NCBI RefSeq assembly: GCF_030272695.1 | Contig: NZ_JARFYN010000021.1 | Coordinates: forward strand, 1 to 64,000 | Source: Martinezella calliandrae | GTDB taxonomy: Bacteria > Pseudomonadota > Alphaproteobacteria > Rhizobiales > Rhizobiaceae | DNA length: 64,000 nucleotides | Direction: 5' to 3' | Shown: piece after piece, positions 60,310 to 64,000 of the stretch | Numbering within the stretch: the stretch's first letter is position 1 | Layout of the letters: every line of letters starts with the position of its first letter | Program-made: the position numbers and the translations under genes | Notes under the pieces: generated by a model | The model's input: the letters and a program-made list of their open reading frames with translations, nothing else | Told to the model about the DNA's origin: nothing | The model's database searches: none

Positions 60310-61407
60310 ATGTCACACAATACATTCGGTCATCTCTTCCGCGTCACCACCTGGGGCGAAAGCCATGGGCCGGCGCTCGGCTGCGTCGTTGATGGCTGCC
60401 CTCCCGGGCTCCGTTTCAAGCTTGAGGACATCCAGGCCTGGCTCGACAAGCGCAAGCCCGGCCAGTCTCGTTTCGTCACGCAGCGCCGTGAAGACGATCT
60501 CGTCAAGATACTGTCCGGCGTGATGTTGGACGAGGACGGCGAGACGATGATTTCGACGGGGACGCCAGTCTCGATGCTGATTGAAAACACCGACCAGCGT
60601 TCCAAGGATTATGGCGAAATCGCCCGTCGCTACCGCCCGGGCCATGCGGACTATACCTATGACGTCAAATACGGCATTCGCGACTATCGGGGCGGCGGCC
60701 GGTCGTCGGCCCGCGAGACCGCGGCGCGCGTCGCCGCCGGCGGCATTGCCCGTCTCGTCGTGCCCGGCGTCACCGTGCGCGGCGCACTGGTGCAGATCGG
60801 CAAGCACAAGATTAATCGCGCCAATTGGGATTGGGCGCAGGTCGACCAGAACCCCTTCTTCTCGCCAGATCCGGAAATCGTACCGGTCTGGGAGGACTAT
60901 CTCGATGGCATCCGCAAGGCCGGCTCCTCGATCGGGGCAGTGGTCGAAGTCGTCGCCGAGGGCGTACCCGCTGGCCTCGGCGCACCGATCTATGGCAAGC
61001 TCGATCAGGATATCGCGTCGTTGCTGATGTCGATCAACGCCGTCAAGGGCGTCGAGATCGGCAATGGCTTCGGGGCCGCCGAGATGACCGGCGAAGAAAA
61101 TGCCGACGAAATGCGCATGGGCAACGACGGCCACCGCATTTTCCTGTCGAACCATGCGGGTGGCATCCTGGGCGGCATTTCCACCGGCGAGCCCGTCATC
61201 GCCCGCTTCGCCATCAAACCGACGTCTTCGATCCTGACCGAGCGCCGATCGATCGACGCCGACGGCCACAATGTCGATATCCGCACCAAGGGCCGGCACG
61301 ACCCTTGCGTCGGCATTCGCGCCGTGCCGATCGGCGAGGCGATGGTTGCATGCGCCATCGCCGATCATTACCTCAGAGACCGCGGCCAGACGGGCCGGTT
61401 GAAATAA
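60310..61407 (+). CDS. aroC: Chorismate synthase
   Basis: 365 residues from the ATG of MSHNTFGHLFRVTTWGESHG; open sequence to 60154 upstream lacks coding support. Signatures include GESHGPALGCVVDGCPPG, QSRFVTQRRE, and RGGGRSSARETAARVAAGGIAR, plus IFLSNHAGGILGGISTG. It makes chorismate from EPSP with reduced FMN. Followed after 11 bases by ribB, a linkage that is common in rhizobia. Confidence 0.97.
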   Translation: MSHNTFGHLFRVTTWGESHGPALGCVVDGCPPGLRFKLEDIQAWLDKRKPGQSRFVTQRREDDLVKILSGVMLDEDGETMISTGTPVSMLIENTDQRSKDYGEIARRYRPGHADYTYDVKYGIRDYRGGGRSSARETAARVAAGGIARLVVPGVTVRGALVQIGKHKINRANWDWAQVDQNPFFSPDPEIVPVWEDYLDGIRKAGSSIGAVVEVVAEGVPAGLGAPIYGKLDQDIASLLMSINAVKGVEIGNGFGAAEMTGEENADEMRMGNDGHRIFLSNHAGGILGGISTGEPVIARFAIKPTSSILTERRSIDADGHNVDIRTKGRHDPCVGIRAVPIGEAMVACAIADHYLRDRGQTGRLK

Positions 61408-61418
61408 GGACTTTATTC

Positions 61419-62522
61419 ATGCCCTATGACCAAAAGCGCGTCGTGGAAGCCCTCCGAGCCTTCGAGGCCGGCGAAATCGTCGTCGTCATGGACGATAACG
61501 ATCGCGAGAATGAAGGCGATCTGATCGTCGCCGCCGTTCATTGCACGCCCGACAAGATGGCCTTCATCGTCCGCCATACGTCGGGAATCGTTTGCGCGCC
61601 GATGCCGCGAGAGGAAGCCAAGCGCTTAAACCTCAACGCCATGGTGGCGGAAAACGATTCGGCACACACCACCGCTTTTACTGTCTCGGTTGACTTCAAG
61701 CATGGTACGACCACGGGCATATCTGCCGACGATCGTACTTTGACGGTGCGCAATCTCGCCAATCCGAACGTCGGCCCGGCCGACTTCGTACGCCCGGGCC
61801 ACATCTTCCCGCTAGTTGCCCGCGAAGGCGGGGTGCTAATGCGCTCGGGCCATACGGAAGCCGCCGTCGACCTCTGCAAGCTCGCCGGCCTGCCGCCGAT
61901 TGGCGTCATCTGCGAACTCGTCAATGACGACGGCACGGTGACGCGCGGCCAGCAAGTGCTGGAATTCGCCGAGCAGCACGGGTTGAAGCTCGTCTCGGTC
62001 GCCGACCTCATCGCCTATCGCCAGCGCAAGGAAACGTTGATCGAACTCGGCACAAGCTTCGATCTCGATACGCCGTTCGGCAAGGCGCGCGCTCACACCT
62101 ATTCGCTGCCGTGGGACCCGATGCAGCACCTCGCCGTCGTCTTCGGCGACATCCGAGACGGTATCGACATTCCGGTGCGCCTGCATCCGGAAAGCGTGGC
62201 CGAAGACCTGTTCGGCAAACGCCGTCCAGTCGACTTCTACATGAAGAAGATCGCCGAAGAGGGCCGCGGCATTATCGTCTATCTCCGTGAAGGTTCGGTA
62301 GGCGTCGGCCATTTCGACAACGGCCGCAAATCCCGCCAGGCTGGCCACGAGACCCATGCAGAAGCCCAGGCCCGCGACAATGAATGGCTGGAAATCGGCC
62401 TCGGCGCGCAGATTCTGAAAGACCTCGGCGTCAGCTCGATCAAACTACTGACCAGCCGCGAGCGGCACTATGTCGGCCTCGAAGGTTTTGGCATCAAGAT
62501 TGCCAAGACGGAGATCTGCTGA
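61419..62522 (+). CDS. ribB: 3,4-dihydroxy-2-butanone 4-phosphate synthase with GCHII-like domain
   Basis: 367 residues. The N-terminal DHBP synthase domain (1-205) has DDNDRENEGDLIVAA, TTGISADDR, and RPGHIFPL with the acidic and His metal ligands. The C-terminal GTP cyclohydrolase II-like domain (about 215-365) lacks the three zinc Cys of active RibA: the region reads FGDIRDGIDIPVRLHPES. The second half is therefore probably not a cyclohydrolase, as in the RibBX-type proteins of rhizobia. It supplies the four-carbon unit for riboflavin. Confidence 0.92.
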   Translation: MPYDQKRVVEALRAFEAGEIVVVMDDNDRENEGDLIVAAVHCTPDKMAFIVRHTSGIVCAPMPREEAKRLNLNAMVAENDSAHTTAFTVSVDFKHGTTTGISADDRTLTVRNLANPNVGPADFVRPGHIFPLVAREGGVLMRSGHTEAAVDLCKLAGLPPIGVICELVNDDGTVTRGQQVLEFAEQHGLKLVSVADLIAYRQRKETLIELGTSFDLDTPFGKARAHTYSLPWDPMQHLAVVFGDIRDGIDIPVRLHPESVAEDLFGKRRPVDFYMKKIAEEGRGIIVYLREGSVGVGHFDNGRKSRQAGHETHAEAQARDNEWLEIGLGAQILKDLGVSSIKLLTSRERHYVGLEGFGIKIAKTEIC

Positions 62523-62610
62523 TTTTTCACCCTCCGGGGAGCGTCGGAGCGAAGCTAGCTCCCCACACTCAGGATCACCCACCGCAACCTCCCCCTCAAG
62601 GAGGAGGTGG
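62523..62610. other. Convergent spacer with hairpin-forming sequence
   Basis: Between ribB and the YcaQ gene stops. ACCTCC and GGAGGT (about 62588 and 62604) can pair around CCTCAAGGA, and GGGGAGC/GCTCCCC (about 62536 and 62562) form a second hairpin. The sequence resembles terminator or repeat DNA common after rhizobial genes; no clean T tract is present. Confidence 0.45.
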
Positions 62611-63801
62611 TTAAGGCCGCCAGCCGTCTAGGAACACCACCTTCTCAACTCCGGTGAAACGGGCGATGCGCTCCAGCTCCGCTTCCAGCTTCTCCAACCG
62701 GCCGGCAGACGGCTTGACGCCGGGCTCCAACCACAGGCGCTTGACATCGAGGGTGCCCGTCTTCCGGTCGGCCTTCATGTCAATCCGGCCGATCAGACGG
62801 TCTCCTTCCAGGAGCGGAAAGACATAATAGCCGTATTCGCGCTGCGGCTCCGGCACGAAGACTTCGATGCGGTAGAAAAAACCGAAAAGGCGTTCGGTGC
62901 GGTTGCGGTCGCGCAAGGTCGGATCGAACGGACTGAGGACACGTATCCGCGCAGGAGCTTCGGGGAAACTGTCCAGCGTGGTTGGGAAATCGGCGAAGGC
63001 GAAGCAACGGCGTGGCTTGCCGTCAGCTGCGGGCTCGATCAGCATTTCCGTCAGTTCCGCGCGGTGCGCTTCGACCCAAGCTTTTGCCTCCTGCGGCGTT
63101 ACCAGGTCCCAGAAGGCGGCGATCTCGCCTGACGTGGCGAATCCCAGGCGCTGCAAGGCGCTGCGGCAGGCCCAATCGACGAATTCGTCGTGGCCGACTT
63201 CGGGCGTGTGGAAGGCTTCCGGCAATACGCGTTCGACAAGATCATAGACCTTTTGGAAGTTGGTGCGGCCGGCGATGGCAAATTTGCCGGTGCGCCAGAA
63301 ATATTCGAGCGCCGTCTTGTTCGGATGCCAGTTCCACCAGCCGCCGGAGGTATGATTATCGTCCTTGATCTCACGGGCCGTGATAGCGCCGTTTTTCAGC
63401 ACGCGGTCATAGGTCTCCTCGAACGCGGCTTCGAACCCCTCACCGCGCCATTTGCGCCAGCGCTCGACGATCGCCAGTTCCTCGCGGCGGAATCGGTGCT
63501 TCCAATAGACGAAGAAGGCGCTCGGCAGGATGGAAGCGTCATGCGTCCAGTTTTCAAACAGCGCCCCGTCTTTTTCGAGCAGCTCGGTCAGATGTTCGCG
63601 CCGATAGGTCTGGTTGCGCGAAAACAGAATCTGGTGATGCGCCCGCTCGACGGTCGCGATACTGTCGACCTGCACGAAGCCGATATCGTGGATCAACTGC
63701 AGCAGCCCGGCCTTGGTCAAGGCGCGGTTCGGCGGATTGGAAAGCCCCTGTTTGGCGAGGAAGACACGGCGGGCGTCACGGTTTGAAAGCAGATTCGTCA
63801 T
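62611..63801 (-). CDS. YcaQ/AlkX-type winged-helix DNA glycosylase
   Basis: 396 residues. Three tandem winged-helix modules form the HTH_42 fold. The catalytic Q-hydrophobic-D motif is Q44-V45-D46 in IGFVQVDSIATVERAHH, as in YcaQ (AlkX), which unhooks DNA interstrand crosslinks and N7-alkyl purines. Further family segments are WVEAHRAELTEMLIEPAAD and RVLSPFDPTLRDRNRTERLFGFFYRIEVF. It is divergent from bioM. Confidence 0.9.
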   Translation of the reverse strand: MTNLLSNRDARRVFLAKQGLSNPPNRALTKAGLLQLIHDIGFVQVDSIATVERAHHQILFSRNQTYRREHLTELLEKDGALFENWTHDASILPSAFFVYWKHRFRREELAIVERWRKWRGEGFEAAFEETYDRVLKNGAITAREIKDDNHTSGGWWNWHPNKTALEYFWRTGKFAIAGRTNFQKVYDLVERVLPEAFHTPEVGHDEFVDWACRSALQRLGFATSGEIAAFWDLVTPQEAKAWVEAHRAELTEMLIEPAADGKPRRCFAFADFPTTLDSFPEAPARIRVLSPFDPTLRDRNRTERLFGFFYRIEVFVPEPQREYGYYVFPLLEGDRLIGRIDMKADRKTGTLDVKRLWLEPGVKPSAGRLEKLEAELERIARFTGVEKVVFLDGWRP

Positions 63802-63848
63802 CCGTCAATCATAGGCATTAATTCCCATGCTTTCAAATGGGCGTTGAT

Positions 63849-63876
63849 TTGATAATTCCTCATGATGGGCTATAGG
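63849..63876 (+). promoter_or_regulatory. Possible bioM promoter
   Basis: TTGATA (63849-63854) and TATAGG (63871-63876) are 16 bases apart, 34 bases before the bioM start. GCTATA is repeated 11 bases apart here. No BioR-like palindrome was seen. Confidence 0.3.
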
Positions 63877-63909
63877 ACCGCTATATCAGGGTGGAACAGG
63901 ACCAGCGGC

Positions 63910-64000
63910 ATGGATATCCGCTTCGACAATGCCGGTGTGAATTTCGGCTCGCGGCTTGCGCTTTCGCCGCTTAGCCTGACGCTGAGCGAGCGGCGCATCG
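63910..64000 (+). CDS. bioM: Biotin transporter ECF ATPase BioM, 5' part
   Basis: Only the first 30 codons are in the window: MDIRFDNAGVNFGSRLALSP followed by LSLTLSERRI. This matches the beginning of BioM, the ATPase of the BioMNY energy-coupling-factor biotin importer in rhizobia. The Walker A motif would lie just outside the window, so the call is based on the N-terminus only. Confidence 0.65.
   Translation, partial: MDIRFDNAGVNFGSRLALSPLSLTLSERRI

Noticed and set aside
60825..61418. Frame extending ribB 198 codons upstream inside aroC
   Set aside because: It is out of frame with aroC and basic-residue-rich; ribB starts at ATG 61419 with normal domain boundaries.

Overview
The window is chromosomal DNA of an alphaproteobacterium, most likely Rhizobium or a close relative. 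Three things point there: the gene order dsbA-smc beside a DciA-like gene and mutY; the cell-cycle methyltransferase CcrM; and the block ctaC-ctaD-ctaB-coxF-ctaG-ctaE followed by DUF983, SURF1, ispH, thrB and rnhA. Extragenic repeats of rhizobial type support it. It is mostly housekeeping sequence with small accessory islands. I see no tRNA, rRNA, CRISPR array, prophage or insertion sequence.

Layout. 1-2.4 kb: a thioredoxin-fold protein and an ArsR-SRPBCC pair whose operator covers the start codon. 2.4-11.1 kb: a CNNM/CBS protein, smc, dsbA, a DciA-like gene, mutY, a HAD hydrolase and an NTF2-like protein. 11.1-16.5 kb: ccrM, two small monooxygenase-fold genes opposite an ArsR gene, a decayed DUF1284 gene, GntR, a probably leaderless marR, and a second HAD gene. 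16.6-25.9 kb: a lipoprotein, thrC, an M16 peptidase, an acetyltransferase, a membrane c-di-GMP protein, a zinc peptidase, CsbD and YqgE. 26-32.2 kb: a DsbD alpha-domain protein, a peroxiredoxin, a frameshifted VOC gene, a zinc ABC transporter operon with a Zur-like box and an unlisted 42-residue membrane ORF, and a marR-GNAT pair. 32.2-36.4 kb: small enzymes, a shortened epimerase and a GNAT-azoR-mocR operon. 36.6-40.5 kb: rnhA, thrB, ispH, SURF1 and DUF983. 40.5-41.8 kb: a probable insertion with a kinase-like gene remnant and a metallo-beta-lactamase-fold protein. 42-47.3 kb: the aa3-type cytochrome c oxidase operon. 47.6-53.5 kb: an IalB-like protein, tldD, a MazG-like protein, a D,D-carboxypeptidase, a polysaccharide deacetylase and pdxH. 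53.6-64 kb: a lipoprotein, an ammonia-lyase-like gene lacking its catalytic prosthetic-group motif with an ornithine-cyclodeaminase-like gene, a J protein, fabI, a phosphatase, aroC, ribB, a YcaQ-type glycosylase and the start of bioM.

How the genes work together. Respiration is the largest theme: oxidase subunits I-III are encoded with heme O synthase, the CuA/CuB chaperone and the small CoxF, and SURF1 lies nearby. Envelope redox and maintenance appear as DsbA, the DsbD alpha domain, D,D-carboxypeptidase and lipoproteins. Threonine synthesis is split between thrC and thrB. Small regulators lie next to, or opposite, the genes they probably control, and several have readable palindromic operators.

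The most unusual item is the pair at 54.06-56.62 kb. It keeps the histidine/phenylalanine ammonia-lyase fold sequence but has lost the Ala-Ser-Gly that forms the MIO cofactor, along with other active-site residues. All functional statements come from reading the sequence and from family knowledge; no database search was run.
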